A stretch of DNA of 50,657 nucleotides from Novosphingobium naphthalenivorans NBRC 102051 (GCF_001590985.1 NZ_BCTX01000036.1:1-50657), one strand, 5' to 3'. Positions 24,548-33,483 are shown, counted from the first letter of the stretch. Numbers and translations are program-made. The notes: generated from the sequence alone by a model not told the origin.

Positions 24548-26416
24548 TCAGGCCAGCTTGGCTTCAATCGCCGCTTCAAGCTCGGCAATGGTGAAAGGCT
24601 GGCCGCTGGTCTTGGTGAGCGGCTGGGCATCGATCAGGAACTGATCGCGCAGCACGGTCTTGAACTGGCCGGTGTTCATCTCGGGCACGAGCACCTTGTC
24701 GAAGCCCTTGAGCAGCTCGCCCAGATTTTCGGGCAGCGGCCAGATATGGCGGACGTGGACGTGCGAGACGGAAAGGCCCTTCTTGCGGGCGCGGCGCACG
24801 GCCTGATGGATCGGGCCAAAAGTCGAGCCCCAGCCGACCACCGCCAGCTTGCCGGTGTCCTCGCCCAGGCACACGTCCTGCGCGGGGATCGCCTTGGCCA
24901 CGCCGTCGATCTTGGCCTTGCGGGCATCGGTCTGGGCCTGGTGGACTTGCGGCGCATAATCGATGTTGCCGGTGTCGATGGCCTTCTCGATGCCGCCGAT
25001 GCGGTGCATCAGGCCGGCGGTGCCGGGCTTGATCCACGGGCGCACGCCGCGCTCGTCGCGCTTGAACGGCAGGACATGGCCCTCGCCATTGTTGCTCTCT
25101 TCGAGGAACGTGACCGGGAACGGCGTATAGCTCGCCGGATCGGGCACCTTCCACGGCTCGGAGGCATTGCCGATATAGCCATCGGTCAGCAGGATGACGG
25201 GCGTCATGAACTGCACCGCGATGCGGCAGGCCTCGATCGCGCAATCGAACGCATCGCCTGGCGAGCGCGCGGCGATCACCGGTATCGGCGCATCGCCGTT
25301 GCGGCCATAGACCGCCTGATAGAGGTCCGACTGCTCGGTCTTGGTCGGCAGGCCGGTCGACGGGCCGCCGCGCTGCGAATTGACAATGATCAGCGGCAGT
25401 TCGGTCATCACGGCAAGGCCCATTGCCTCACCCTTGAGCGCGATGCCCGGGCCCGACGACGAGGTGACGCCGAGATGGCCGGCATAGCTGGCGCCGATCG
25501 CCGCGCAGATCGCCGCGATCTCGTCTTCCGCCTGGAAGGTGGTGACGCCGAATTCCTTCATCTTCACGAGGTTGTGAAGGATCGCCGAAGCCGGCGTGAT
25601 CGGATAGCCGCCGAAGAACATCGGCAGGTGCGCGAGCTGCGCACCTGCGACCAGGCCGAGCGATACGGCTTCCGCGCCGGTGATCGTGCGGTAGAGGCCG
25701 GGTTCGGACGGAACCGGATCGACGTGCAGCTTCTTGAGCGGCCCGGCCAGTTCCGCCGTCTCGCCATAAGCATGGCCCGCATTGAGCGCGGCAATGTTGG
25801 CATCGGCCAGGATCGGGTTCTTGGCGAACTTGCCCTTGAGCCAGTCGATCAGCGGCTGGCGGTCACGATCGAACATCCACAGCGCAAGGCCAAGGGTCCA
25901 CATGTTCTTGCAGCGCAGCGCTTCCTTGTTGCCGAGGCCGAAGGGCTTCACCGCTTCCAGCGTCAGCGCCGAGATGTCGAACGCCAGCACGTCCCACTTG
26001 GCCAGACTGTCGTCGTCCAGCGGACTGACCTCGTACTTGGCCTTTTCGAGGTTGCGCTTGTTGAACTCGCCCGTGTCGATGATCACGAGGCCGCCGGGCT
26101 TGAGCGCGGGGACATTGGTCTTGAGCGCCGCCGGGTTCATCGCCACCAGCACGTCGGGCGCGTCGCCCGCCGTGGTGATCTCGCTCGAACCGAAATTGAT
26201 CTGGAACGCCGAGACACCGAACAGCGTGCCCTGCGGCGCGCGGATCTCTGCGGGAAAATCCGGAAAGGTGGCCAGATCGTTGCCGGCCAGTGCGGTCGAT
26301 AAGGTGAACTGACCGCCAGTGAGCTGCATGCCGTCACCCGAGTCGCCCGCGAAACGCACGACGACGGCTTCGGGGGAAGTTTGGCTTTCTTGACGATTCA
26401 CGGAATTCATCAACAT
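24548..26416 (-). CDS. korA: 2-oxoacid:ferredoxin oxidoreductase, alpha subunit (gamma-alpha fusion)
   Basis: 622 aa from the ATG ending at 26416 (another two codons later is equally possible; no strong ribosome-binding site seen). The N-terminal gamma domain starts with VVRFAGDSGDGMQLTGGQF and APQGTLFGVSAFQI; the alpha domain follows from about residue 210 with GGYPITPAS, FQAEDEIAA and GPGIALKGEAMGLAVMTE. No ferredoxin-like Cys motif is fused. It forms an operon with korB and is divergent from the SDR gene at 26605 across a palindromic operator. Confidence 0.92.
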   Translation of the reverse strand: MLMNSVNRQESQTSPEAVVVRFAGDSGDGMQLTGGQFTLSTALAGNDLATFPDFPAEIRAPQGTLFGVSAFQINFGSSEITTAGDAPDVLVAMNPAALKTNVPALKPGGLVIIDTGEFNKRNLEKAKYEVSPLDDDSLAKWDVLAFDISALTLEAVKPFGLGNKEALRCKNMWTLGLALWMFDRDRQPLIDWLKGKFAKNPILADANIAALNAGHAYGETAELAGPLKKLHVDPVPSEPGLYRTITGAEAVSLGLVAGAQLAHLPMFFGGYPITPASAILHNLVKMKEFGVTTFQAEDEIAAICAAIGASYAGHLGVTSSSGPGIALKGEAMGLAVMTELPLIIVNSQRGGPSTGLPTKTEQSDLYQAVYGRNGDAPIPVIAARSPGDAFDCAIEACRIAVQFMTPVILLTDGYIGNASEPWKVPDPASYTPFPVTFLEESNNGEGHVLPFKRDERGVRPWIKPGTAGLMHRIGGIEKAIDTGNIDYAPQVHQAQTDARKAKIDGVAKAIPAQDVCLGEDTGKLAVVGWGSTFGPIHQAVRRARKKGLSVSHVHVRHIWPLPENLGELLKGFDKVLVPEMNTGQFKTVLRDQFLIDAQPLTKTSGQPFTIAELEAAIEAKLA

Positions 26417-26532
26417 AAATCTGTGGTCTCGGGCAGAGCACAGGTCATTGCCTATCTTCTGACGGCATGGCCCGCGGCAGGTTCGATATGTTTGGAGCGA
26501 TTCGGAAAAGCGTTTACGCTCGGAAATCAAAA

Positions 26533-26548
26533 AAACAAACACTTGTTT
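26533..26548. promoter_or_regulatory. Operator site 1, AAACAA-N4-TTGTTT
   Basis: Perfect palindrome AAACAA-ACAC-TTGTTT, with one more matching pair outside (26532-26549). It lies 57 bases before the SDR ATG and 117 bases before korA. The same pattern occurs in three more promoter regions (29278, 39195, 41094). Confidence 0.65.
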
Positions 26549-26604
26549 TCTTTTTGGTGTGCGATTAATGGTTCATCGGATTGATCAAACAAGGAGAGGT
26601 ATGC

Positions 26605-27351
26605 ATGGGCAGATTGTCGGGAAAAGTTGCGATCATCACAGGCGCGGCGCAAGGTATGGGCGCATCCCATGCCAAGGCTTTCGTTGCTGAAGGGGCCAAG
26701 GTCATTCTGACCGACATCAACGTCGAGGCAATTCAGGAACTGGCCTCAAGCCTGGGAGATTCCGCAATTGCCGTAAAGCAGGACGTCTCGAAGCAGGCGG
26801 ACTGGGACGAGGTCATAGCGAAGGGTGAGGCCGCGTTCGGCTTGGTCAATGTGCTCGTCAACAATGCCGGCGTGCTCGGCAAGATCGCAACGACGCTCGA
26901 TTTCAGCGAAGAGGATTTCAACTGGGTCTGCGCGATCAACCAGACCGGCGTGTTCCTTGGCATGAAGGCCGTGATCCCATCGATGATCAAGTCCGGCGGC
27001 GGAGCGATCGTCAACATTTCCTCCATCGCGGGCCTGGTGGCAATCTACGGCGCGCCCAACGCGGCCTATGTCGCAAGCAAATTCGCCGTTCGTGGCATGA
27101 CAAAGCAAATCGCGGTCGAATACGGAAAGCAGAACATCCGCTGTAACTCGATCCATCCGGGTTACATCAGGACGCCGATGATGGCGGCCGCGACCGACGA
27201 AGAGGGGGGCGAAGCCCTGAGCATGATCCCGCTCGGTCGCCTGGCGGAATGCAGCGAAGTTTCCAATCTTGCGATATTCCTGGCATCCGATGAATCGTCA
27301 TTCATCACGGGCATGGAGCATGTCATCGATGGCGGGATGACCGCTCTCTGA
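26605..27351 (+). CDS. Short-chain dehydrogenase/reductase
   Basis: 248 aa from the ATG at 26605, preceded by AAGGAGAGG. Classical SDR: cofactor motif TGAAQGMG near residue 13, the NNAG motif, catalytic Ser in NISSIAG and the YVASK (Tyr-x3-Lys) pair; an Asp after the second strand (TDIN) favours NAD(H). It would oxidise a secondary alcohol to a ketone. Being under a shared operator and next to the P450 cluster, it is a candidate for oxidising the P450 hydroxylation product. Similar to cyclopentanol- and hydroxysteroid-type SDRs; substrate unknown. Confidence 0.9.
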   Translation: MGRLSGKVAIITGAAQGMGASHAKAFVAEGAKVILTDINVEAIQELASSLGDSAIAVKQDVSKQADWDEVIAKGEAAFGLVNVLVNNAGVLGKIATTLDFSEEDFNWVCAINQTGVFLGMKAVIPSMIKSGGGAIVNISSIAGLVAIYGAPNAAYVASKFAVRGMTKQIAVEYGKQNIRCNSIHPGYIRTPMMAAATDEEGGEALSMIPLGRLAECSEVSNLAIFLASDESSFITGMEHVIDGGMTAL

Positions 27352-27401
27352 CAACTGTCGAGGTGGCATGCCGGATGATCTTGTAATTGCCAGATAAAGT
27401 A

Positions 27402-27430
27402 CCCCGGCATGGCGCACTGCCATGCCGGGG
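27402..27430. terminator. Bidirectional hairpin between convergent genes
   Basis: A perfect 12-bp stem (CCCCGGCATGGC at 27402-27413 with 27419-27430), loop GCACT, midway between the ends of the SDR gene and the convergent acyl-CoA ligase gene. T-runs are weak. Confidence 0.65.
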
Positions 27431-27459
27431 TCAGTCTGGGTGGAACTGCCAATTCGATT

Positions 27460-29121
27460 TCAGGCCTTCTGGAATTCCACTTCCATCAACCTGCGCATTT
27501 CGTGTTTCTGGACTTTGCCGGTGACGGTCATCGGGAAGGATTTTACGAAGCGTATGTACCTGGGGATCTTGTGCCGGGCGATCCTGCCCTTGCAGAAAGA
27601 GCGGAGCGCATCGGCATCTTCGGGGCAGTCTGCCCGCAGTGACACCCGCGCGCAGAGTTCCTCGCCGAATGTGTCGTCGCTCACGCCAAAGACATGGACA
27701 TCGAGAATGTCCGGGTGGCGGCGCAGGAAATCTTCTATCTCCTTGGGGTAGAGGTTCTCACCGCCGCGAATCACCATGCCCTTGATCCGTCCGACTATCC
27801 GTAAGAAGCCATCGTTATCCAGCGTGCCAAGGTCTCCGGTGTGCATCCAGCCAGCGGTGTCCAGGGCCCCTGCCGTCGCATCGCGATCGTTCCAGTAACC
27901 GGCCATGGTGTTGTAGCCACGCACGCAGATCTCGCCGGGCGTGCCCAGCGGCACGGTTTCGCCCGAGTCCGACACGAGCTTTACTTCGATGTTGGGTTGC
28001 ACGGTACCGACCGTTTCCATTCGCTGGTCGATCGTATGTCTTGGCGATGTCTGGAAACTGACCGGTGCCTCGGTCATGCCGTAACAGATGGCTAGATCGG
28101 CGACGTGCATGCGCTCCATGACGTTTCGCATGAGGGGAGGCGGGCAAAGCGAACCGGCCATGATGCCTGTCCGCAAGGCGCGTAGATCGCGCTGGGCAAA
28201 TTCTGACGATTCGAGCATCGCAAGATACATGGTCGGCACGCCGTAGACCGCCGTGCAGCGTTCATTTTCGAGGGCCACCAGCGTTGCGTACGGATCGAAG
28301 GCTTCGCCGGGAAGGACAATTGCCGCACCGGTGGTGACGCAGGCAAGCACGCCGGTGACCATTCCGAAACAGTGATACAGCGGAACGGGAAGGCAGAGAC
28401 GGTCGGTTTCGGTAAGCCCCAGCGCCTGTGCGGTGAACCACCCGTTCTGAAGGATGTTACGATGGCTGAGCGTCACGCCTTTAGGCTGGCCTGTCGTGCC
28501 GCTGGTGAACTGGATGTTGACCGGTTGCAGTTCGTCCATGGCCGCTTCGGACCGATCAAGTGCTTGGCGCGAACTGGCCCTCCCTATTGCGCGTACTTCA
28601 TCCCAGTTCGCAATACCGGGCAAGGCCGGAATTCCGAAGCCAATGGCCACCTGCAAATTCGGAAGCTTACGAGATCTTTCATGCAAGGCCAGTTCGGGCG
28701 CAACCTCAAGTAGCATACCGGCGAAGTCGCTGGACTTGAAGGCCGGGCCGACGATGATCCCCGTGCAGCCAGCGGCCTGCATGGCATAGCGGAATTCCGT
28801 GACCCGGTACGCGGGATTGATGGTCACAAGGATCATGCCTGCCTTGGCTGTCGCGAACTGCGCGATGATCCATTCGGCACAGTTAAGCGCCCAGAGTGCG
28901 ACTCGATCGCCTGAGGCCAGGCCGAGGGCGAGAAGTCCCTTGGCCAAGTGTTCGGCTTCCCTTTCCAGATCCGCCCAAGAGTATTGGCCGCCCTGAGCAA
29001 GCGAAACCAGGGCGTCGCGCTCGGGCCAGAGGATGGCGGACCGAGTCAGTGCGCTGCCAAACAGTCCGGGCGAAAAAAAGGCTTCGCTGCGCCCTTTTAC
29101 GTGGCTGGCGGCTGCCATCAC
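27460..29121 (-). CDS. Acyl-CoA synthetase (AMP-forming) 1
   Basis: 553 aa, ANL superfamily. The P-loop-like motif FTSGTTGQPKG, the A5 motif YGMTEAP, the A7/A8 motifs GWMHTGDLG and RIKGMVIRGGENLYPKEIE, and the C-terminal lysine in a TVTGKVQK motif are all present, so the full adenylation/thioesterification cycle is expected. It belongs with medium-chain/FadD-like ligases. It is divergent from the P450 gene, with an operator between them. Probably activates a carboxylic acid intermediate of the pathway. Confidence 0.92.
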   Translation of the reverse strand: MMAAASHVKGRSEAFFSPGLFGSALTRSAILWPERDALVSLAQGGQYSWADLEREAEHLAKGLLALGLASGDRVALWALNCAEWIIAQFATAKAGMILVTINPAYRVTEFRYAMQAAGCTGIIVGPAFKSSDFAGMLLEVAPELALHERSRKLPNLQVAIGFGIPALPGIANWDEVRAIGRASSRQALDRSEAAMDELQPVNIQFTSGTTGQPKGVTLSHRNILQNGWFTAQALGLTETDRLCLPVPLYHCFGMVTGVLACVTTGAAIVLPGEAFDPYATLVALENERCTAVYGVPTMYLAMLESSEFAQRDLRALRTGIMAGSLCPPPLMRNVMERMHVADLAICYGMTEAPVSFQTSPRHTIDQRMETVGTVQPNIEVKLVSDSGETVPLGTPGEICVRGYNTMAGYWNDRDATAGALDTAGWMHTGDLGTLDNDGFLRIVGRIKGMVIRGGENLYPKEIEDFLRRHPDILDVHVFGVSDDTFGEELCARVSLRADCPEDADALRSFCKGRIARHKIPRYIRFVKSFPMTVTGKVQKHEMRRLMEVEFQKA

Positions 29122-29277
29122 ACCCTTGCAACCCTTATGGCAGCGGGCGCGCTTCCTGCCGGGCTACGGCATGTCGCCAACTGTGCTTGCGAGGCACGGC
29201 TCCGCCCGATTGCCGGGCTTGAGGAAAATCCGAGGGCCACTAATCTACCTCTTGACCAACGCGTCTCGCGATGACAA

Positions 29278-29293
29278 AAACAAATGATTGTTT
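29278..29293. promoter_or_regulatory. Operator site 2, AAACAA-N4-TTGTTT
   Basis: AAACAA-ATGA-TTGTTT, perfect in both half-sites, placed between the divergent acyl-CoA ligase (start 29121) and P450 (start 29329) genes, 35 bases before the P450 ATG. Confidence 0.65.
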
Positions 29294-29328
29294 GCCGGGT
29301 TTAACTGGCGGGATGAGGAATTGCAATC

Positions 29329-30570
29329 ATGAATGACGGCGAGTCACGGAATGACACGTATCCTAGGGCAACCCGGGAAGAGATGATCGAGCGCTTTGGC
29401 CGCGACCTGGTCAATGATTTCGACCTCGACGATCCGCGCTTCAACGACCAGTTCAACGAAACGCTCAACTACATGGTCCGCAAGTGCCCGGTCGCGCATT
29501 CGCAAGTTGGTCGCGGCTATTACGTTCTCACTACCCAGGACGATGTCCGCGCGGCGGCCCAGAACTGGAAGACATTCAGCGCAGCGAAGGGATACATGCC
29601 CAATCGTCCCGACGGCATCCCGTACCTGATACCCGAAGAGAGCGACCCGCCGTTGCACACGCGCTGGCGCCACAAACTCAATCCGCATCTCAGCCCCAAG
29701 GTCTGTGCCGCGATGGACCAGCCGGTGCGAAACGACGTCAACGAGCTGATCGATCGGTTCATCGAAAAGGGCGAATGCGAATTCATCAGCGAATTTGGTG
29801 CACTTCTGCCGGGCTGGGCATTCTTCAAGAACGTGCTGGGCGTGCCGCTCGAAGATCTTCCCGCCCTGGTCAACGGTGTTGAGGAAGGGACCTTCGCTCC
29901 CGATCTGGACGAGCGCGCTAGACATTTTAGCGGTGTCTTTGACTATCTCGAAAAGCACCTCAAATGGCGTTCTACACAGCCTGCGCGCGGTGATCTCATC
30001 GATACGATCCTGGCGGGGGTGACCTATGACGATGGCACCGAGGCGCCTTGGGAGCACAAGGTGAGCGTCCTGGTCGACCTTACTTTCGGCGGCATTGCGA
30101 CAACGACTTTCGTCATGGCGTCGGCCCTGCATCACCTGGCAACGCACCGTGACCAATTGCAGCTCCTGCTCGATGATCCCTCGCTGATCGAAAACGCGGT
30201 CGAGGAATATGCCCGCTACTTCCCTCCGGTCGTCGCGCTCGGCCGCACGACCACTTGCGATGTGGAGGTCGCCGGAACGCAAATCAAGGAAGGTGAATTC
30301 GTGATGCTAGGCTATGCCTACGCCTCGCGCGACCCCCGTCACATGGACGAGCCGGAAAAGATTGATGTGCGGCGGCAGGGCATACCGCATTCGACCTTCG
30401 GTGTCGGTCCGCATCGCTGCATCGGCTCGAACCTGGCTCGCGTGGAGCTTCGGGCTACGCTGGAAGAATGGCTGAAGCGCATCCCGGACTTCCACGTCAA
30501 GGAAGGGACGGCCCCGACCTACGTCACCGGGTATCTGCGCTCGATGCGTTCGCTCCACCTGGTGTGGTGA
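29329..30570 (+). CDS. Cytochrome P450, bacterial class I type
   Basis: 413 aa, soluble. The heme ligand is Cys364 in FGVGPHRCIG; the I-helix has GGIATTT (residues 254-260) with the oxygen-activating Thr; the ExxR pair is Glu293 and Arg296. A class I system needs a ferredoxin and reductase: the small Fe-S ferredoxin gene follows two genes later, but no ferredoxin reductase is in the window. Likely hydroxylates an alicyclic or terpenoid substrate as the entry step. Four bases separate it from the next gene, so they are co-transcribed. Confidence 0.95.
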   Translation: MNDGESRNDTYPRATREEMIERFGRDLVNDFDLDDPRFNDQFNETLNYMVRKCPVAHSQVGRGYYVLTTQDDVRAAAQNWKTFSAAKGYMPNRPDGIPYLIPEESDPPLHTRWRHKLNPHLSPKVCAAMDQPVRNDVNELIDRFIEKGECEFISEFGALLPGWAFFKNVLGVPLEDLPALVNGVEEGTFAPDLDERARHFSGVFDYLEKHLKWRSTQPARGDLIDTILAGVTYDDGTEAPWEHKVSVLVDLTFGGIATTTFVMASALHHLATHRDQLQLLLDDPSLIENAVEEYARYFPPVVALGRTTTCDVEVAGTQIKEGEFVMLGYAYASRDPRHMDEPEKIDVRRQGIPHSTFGVGPHRCIGSNLARVELRATLEEWLKRIPDFHVKEGTAPTYVTGYLRSMRSLHLVW

Positions 30571-30574
30571 GACC

Positions 30575-31351
30575 ATGAGTCGACTTGCCCCAAAATTTGC
30601 CGACTACAAGGATCGGTATGGCAATGTGGCCCTTGAGCGAGATGCTGACGGCATTCTGCTCATGCGGTTGCACACGCGCGGCGGCTCGTTCGTGTGGAGC
30701 GAAGAGAGCCACGAAGAGCTTGGATACTGCTTTGCCGATGTCGGAGCCGATCGTGGAAACCGGGTCATAGTGCTGACGGCTACGGGCGATTCCTGGTGCG
30801 AAGAGATCGACTTCGCCAGCTTCAAGCTGAACAACCCTGCGGAATGGGACCACACTTTCTTCGATGGACGCAAGTTGCTCAACAACCTGCTGGACATCGA
30901 AGTGCCGATCATCTGCGCTGTCAACGGACCCAGCCGCTTCCATCCCGAGATTCCGGTCATGTCGGACATCGTGCTGGCATCGGAAACGGCGCTGTTCCAG
31001 GACGCGCCTCATTTCATGGGCGGCATCGTGCCTGGCGATGGCGCACACGTGGTGTGGACGCATCTCCTCGGGCCGAACCGCGGCCGCTATTTTTTGCTCA
31101 TGGGGCAGGAACTCAATGCTGCCAAGGCGCTGGACTTCGGGGTTGTTGGCGAAGTGTTGCCTCAGGGACAGGTGTTCGACCGGGCGATGGAAATCGCCAG
31201 GATGTTTGCCGCCAAGTCCGATCTCGCCCTGCGCTATACCCGGGTGGCCCTTACCCAGCGTTACAAGCGCCTGATGGACGAAGGGCTGAGCCTTGGTCTT
31301 GGCCTCGAAGCGCTTGGGGTGATCGATCTGCTTTCGAGATCGAAAGCCTGA
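30575..31351 (+). CDS. 6-oxocamphor hydrolase-like crotonase (beta-diketone hydrolase)
   Basis: 258 aa of the crotonase superfamily. It resembles the 6-oxocamphor hydrolase (OCH) of Rhodococcus much more than ordinary enoyl-CoA hydratases: LLNNLLDIEVPIICAVNGP, HPEIPVMSDIVLASE and GIVPGDGAHVVW are nearly the OCH segments as I recall them. OCH catalytic residues His122, His145 and Asp154 have counterparts at His123, His146 and Asp155, with a uniform offset of one. OCH cleaves a C-C bond in a cyclic beta-diketone by a retro-Claisen reaction, without CoA. Co-transcription with a P450 and ferredoxin repeats the OCH setting. The true substrate is unknown. Confidence 0.82.
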   Translation: MSRLAPKFADYKDRYGNVALERDADGILLMRLHTRGGSFVWSEESHEELGYCFADVGADRGNRVIVLTATGDSWCEEIDFASFKLNNPAEWDHTFFDGRKLLNNLLDIEVPIICAVNGPSRFHPEIPVMSDIVLASETALFQDAPHFMGGIVPGDGAHVVWTHLLGPNRGRYFLLMGQELNAAKALDFGVVGEVLPQGQVFDRAMEIARMFAAKSDLALRYTRVALTQRYKRLMDEGLSLGLGLEALGVIDLLSRSKA

Positions 31352-31385
31352 GCTAAAATATAGAATAAGGACTGGAGACGAACTC

Positions 31386-31589
31386 ATGAAAGTGCATATC
31401 GACGAAGTGAATTGCAGTGGTCATGGGCGTTGCGCCAAGTATGCTCCGAACGTGTTCCGTTTGAACGACGAAGATGGCTACAACGCTGACCGAGGTCAGA
31501 CGATCGAGGTTCCTGCCGGCGAAGAAGCCAACGCCAAGCTCGGCGTGAAGAGCTGCCCCGAGCGCGCGATCACGATCGTCGAGGACTGA
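31386..31589 (+). CDS. Small Fe-S ferredoxin, redox partner of the P450
   Basis: 67 aa. Cluster cysteines are Cys10, Cys16 and Cys57 (CSGHGRC ... SCPERA); the position that would carry a fourth Cys holds His13. Ferredoxins with Cys-x2-His-x2-Cys and a distant Cys-Pro usually carry a [3Fe-4S] cluster and serve neighbouring P450s, as known from actinobacteria. GGAG precedes the ATG. It is 34 bases after the OCH-like gene in the same operon, supporting electron delivery to the P450 at 29329. Confidence 0.92.
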   Translation: MKVHIDEVNCSGHGRCAKYAPNVFRLNDEDGYNADRGQTIEVPAGEEANAKLGVKSCPERAITIVED

Positions 31590-31814
31590 CGGGCGCCGAG
31601 CGCCGTCTTCCTGTACCTGGCCGTTCTTCAGGCTGATGAGCGGCCAGGCGCAGGTGCTGCTTTTCTTCGGCTTGTTGCGGAGACGTGCGAAGAGATGGCG
31701 CATCCACCGCCGCATTCACACTAGAGAGCGGTATTGCCGCACCGCGCCGGTTTTTGCGCCGGCAAGTGATCGACAGGATCGATCGACAGAGTGCTTAATG
31801 GGAAGGGATCGAGG

Positions 31815-32141
31815 ATGAGCCGGCCAATATTTGTCGCGATGACGAACAGCGTGTCACCTGAACGTGACGATGAATTCAACCACTGGTACAACGAAGTCCA
31901 TGCGAACGATCTCCTCTCGCTGCCCACCATGCGATCGATGACCCGATATCGCGCACTCCAGCAGATTACGCCCGGAGGCCAGGAACCGCACCACAAGTAC
32001 CTTGCGATATACGATCTCGACGATCCGCAGGCCGCCTATCAGGCACTTGTCGAAAGGCGTTCCACCTTCACGATGACCGATGCGATCGCAGATCCCCTGC
32101 TGGTCAGCTATGTGCCATTTTTCACCAAGACCCGGGATTGA
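31815..32141 (+). CDS. DUF4286 family protein
   Basis: 108 aa from the ATG at 31815 (GATCGAGG upstream). A ferredoxin-like alpha+beta barrel of the Dabb/EthD type is suggested by FVAMTNSVSPERDDEFNHWY, a YEVH-like NEVHANDLL segment and a C-terminal FFTKTRD. Members of DUF4286 are often encoded in aromatic and terpenoid catabolic clusters and may act as small accessory enzymes, but no reaction is known. Its stop is 17 bases before the thioesterase start. A 225-base spacer with short inverted repeats separates it from the ferredoxin gene. Confidence 0.75.
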   Translation: MSRPIFVAMTNSVSPERDDEFNHWYNEVHANDLLSLPTMRSMTRYRALQQITPGGQEPHHKYLAIYDLDDPQAAYQALVERRSTFTMTDAIADPLLVSYVPFFTKTRD

Positions 32142-32158
32142 GGCAGGGCTCAGGTTCC

Positions 32159-32587
32159 ATGGTGGATTGGAAATCTCTCGAACCGTATCCCGTCGTCCAT
32201 GATGAGAAGGTCAGGTGGAGCGATACGGACGGCAACCAGCACGTCAACAACGTGGCTTTTTCGTTCTTCTACGAGGCGGGACGGGCGACGATCGTCTTGG
32301 AGACGCCCAATCTGCTTGAGCCCGACTGCTTCTTCGTCATCATTACGACCACGATCGATTTTCTCGGTGAACTGCACTACCCCGGCACAATCCAGGTGGC
32401 GAACGGCATCGAGAAGATCGGTAACAGCTCGATGCAATTGCGTCAGGCGCTGTTCCAGAACGGCAGGTGCGCTTCGATCTCGTACAGTACGATCGCGCAA
32501 GTGAACACCAAGACGCGCAGCGGCCATCCGCTGTCCGCTTCGACCCGTGCTTACCTCGAAAGCGTCAAGATACGCGGCACCGAATAG
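32159..32587 (+). CDS. 4-hydroxybenzoyl-CoA-type (hotdog) thioesterase
   Basis: 142 aa from the ATG at 32159; an in-frame TTG seven codons upstream overlaps the previous stop and is less likely. Hotdog fold: the VRWSDTDGNQHVNNVAFSFFYE segment contains the Asp-x-(N/H)-x-H-x-N-N signature of the YbgC/4HBT family, followed by the long central helix. It would hydrolyse an acyl-CoA, either as a pathway step or to recover CoA from a dead-end ester. Convergent with the cupin gene, with a strong hairpin between. Confidence 0.85.
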   Translation: MVDWKSLEPYPVVHDEKVRWSDTDGNQHVNNVAFSFFYEAGRATIVLETPNLLEPDCFFVIITTTIDFLGELHYPGTIQVANGIEKIGNSSMQLRQALFQNGRCASISYSTIAQVNTKTRSGHPLSASTRAYLESVKIRGTE

Positions 32588-32597
32588 GGCGGAGGTG

Positions 32598-32642
32598 GCC
32601 CGGATGTTCGAGAGGATGAAAAATCCCCTCGAACATCTGGGC
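32598..32642. terminator. Bidirectional hairpin between convergent operons
   Basis: A 15-bp stem (GCCCGGATGTTCGAG at 32598-32612 with 32628-32642, one G.T pair) between the ends of the thioesterase gene and the convergent cupin gene. Confidence 0.7.
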
Positions 32643-32646
32643 TGAA

Positions 32647-33483
32647 TCATGCCTCTGTAGGCACGGTAAGCGGCCAGAGTTCGGAATCGTCCACGATCAG
32701 GACCGCGACGTGCACGAAGCCGTGCATCCGGTCGATATGGCCTTCGCCCGTCTTGTCCTGGGCAAGGCAGATATCGCCCTCCCGGAAGACCTGAACCCGC
32801 CCCGCGCCCCCGCCGACTTCAAGCTCGAGCGCGCCAGACAGGACCAGCACGAGATTGTTGACGATCTCGGGGTGCCAGTCGATGAAAGTGTCTTCCGCCA
32901 TGCCGATGAAGCGGAAGCCGACCAGTGGCGTGGTCGCGCTCCATGCGCCGGGCGTGCCGAAAATTTCGGGAAAAGCGTGGAAGTAGGATTTTTCGTCTGG
33001 CGCCCGGACCATTCGCTTGAAATTACATGGTTCATTTTGGCGAGGGTGGGTCGATGCGTGGTCCACCGGCCTGACCTTCGCCCCGGGCCAGTCGGGCTCG
33101 ACAAGGACCTGCACCAACCGGCAGTCCCCATTGGGCATGATCGCATCCCACGCGGCATCCTGCGTGGTCAGGAAGAGGTCACCGGGCAAGAGCGACACCG
33201 TGCCCCGGTTCACAGTCTGGGCTGCCAGTTCTCCGGATATCACGAACGTCAGGAGCGGCTCGTCGAGGCCGAGCGCGGGCGCCGCCATGCCATCAGGCAG
33301 GTGAAGCGTGCGCATCCCTCCCGACGTCGCAAACGCCTCGGCAAGGGCAGGCCCATGAACGGCGCGGTGGCGGAAGGGTTCAGGGTCAATCACCCCGGAT
33401 GCCCGGGGAATGCGCAGTGGCAAGCTGCTGGCCTGCAAGTCAGTGCCGTCCGACAGCTCAAGACGCAATGATAGCATGTGCAA
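32647..33483 (-). CDS. Bicupin-like protein
   Basis: 278 aa. Two beta-barrel halves can be made out; the C-terminal half has a clear cupin pattern (DWHPEIVNNLVLVLSGALELEVGG, then FREGDICLAQD and HIDRMHGFVHVAV). Histidines and acidic residues are present but the standard metal triad is incomplete, so it may be a binding or regulatory cupin rather than a dioxygenase. Last gene of the seven-gene operon running from 39182; 36 bases after the enoyl-CoA hydratase gene. Start could be two codons later. Role unknown. Confidence 0.7.
   Translation of the reverse strand: MHMLSLRLELSDGTDLQASSLPLRIPRASGVIDPEPFRHRAVHGPALAEAFATSGGMRTLHLPDGMAAPALGLDEPLLTFVISGELAAQTVNRGTVSLLPGDLFLTTQDAAWDAIMPNGDCRLVQVLVEPDWPGAKVRPVDHASTHPRQNEPCNFKRMVRAPDEKSYFHAFPEIFGTPGAWSATTPLVGFRFIGMAEDTFIDWHPEIVNNLVLVLSGALELEVGGGAGRVQVFREGDICLAQDKTGEGHIDRMHGFVHVAVLIVDDSELWPLTVPTEA

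Noticed and set aside
23406..26302. Long open frames on the plus strand opposite korA and korB
   Set aside because: They are mirror frames caused by high-GC third positions of korAB; their translations are Arg/Ala/Asp/Gly-rich without domains, while korAB have full motifs.
30575..31351. Calling this gene a generic enoyl-CoA hydratase
   Set aside because: Catalytic residues and long segments fit 6-oxocamphor hydrolase better than CoA-dependent hydratases.
31590..31814. A gene between the ferredoxin and the DUF4286 gene
   Set aside because: Only a short frame with basic, unstructured translation; the spacer has small inverted repeats (CTGGCCG/CGGCCAG and GCCGG/CCGGC) but no clear gene or T-run.
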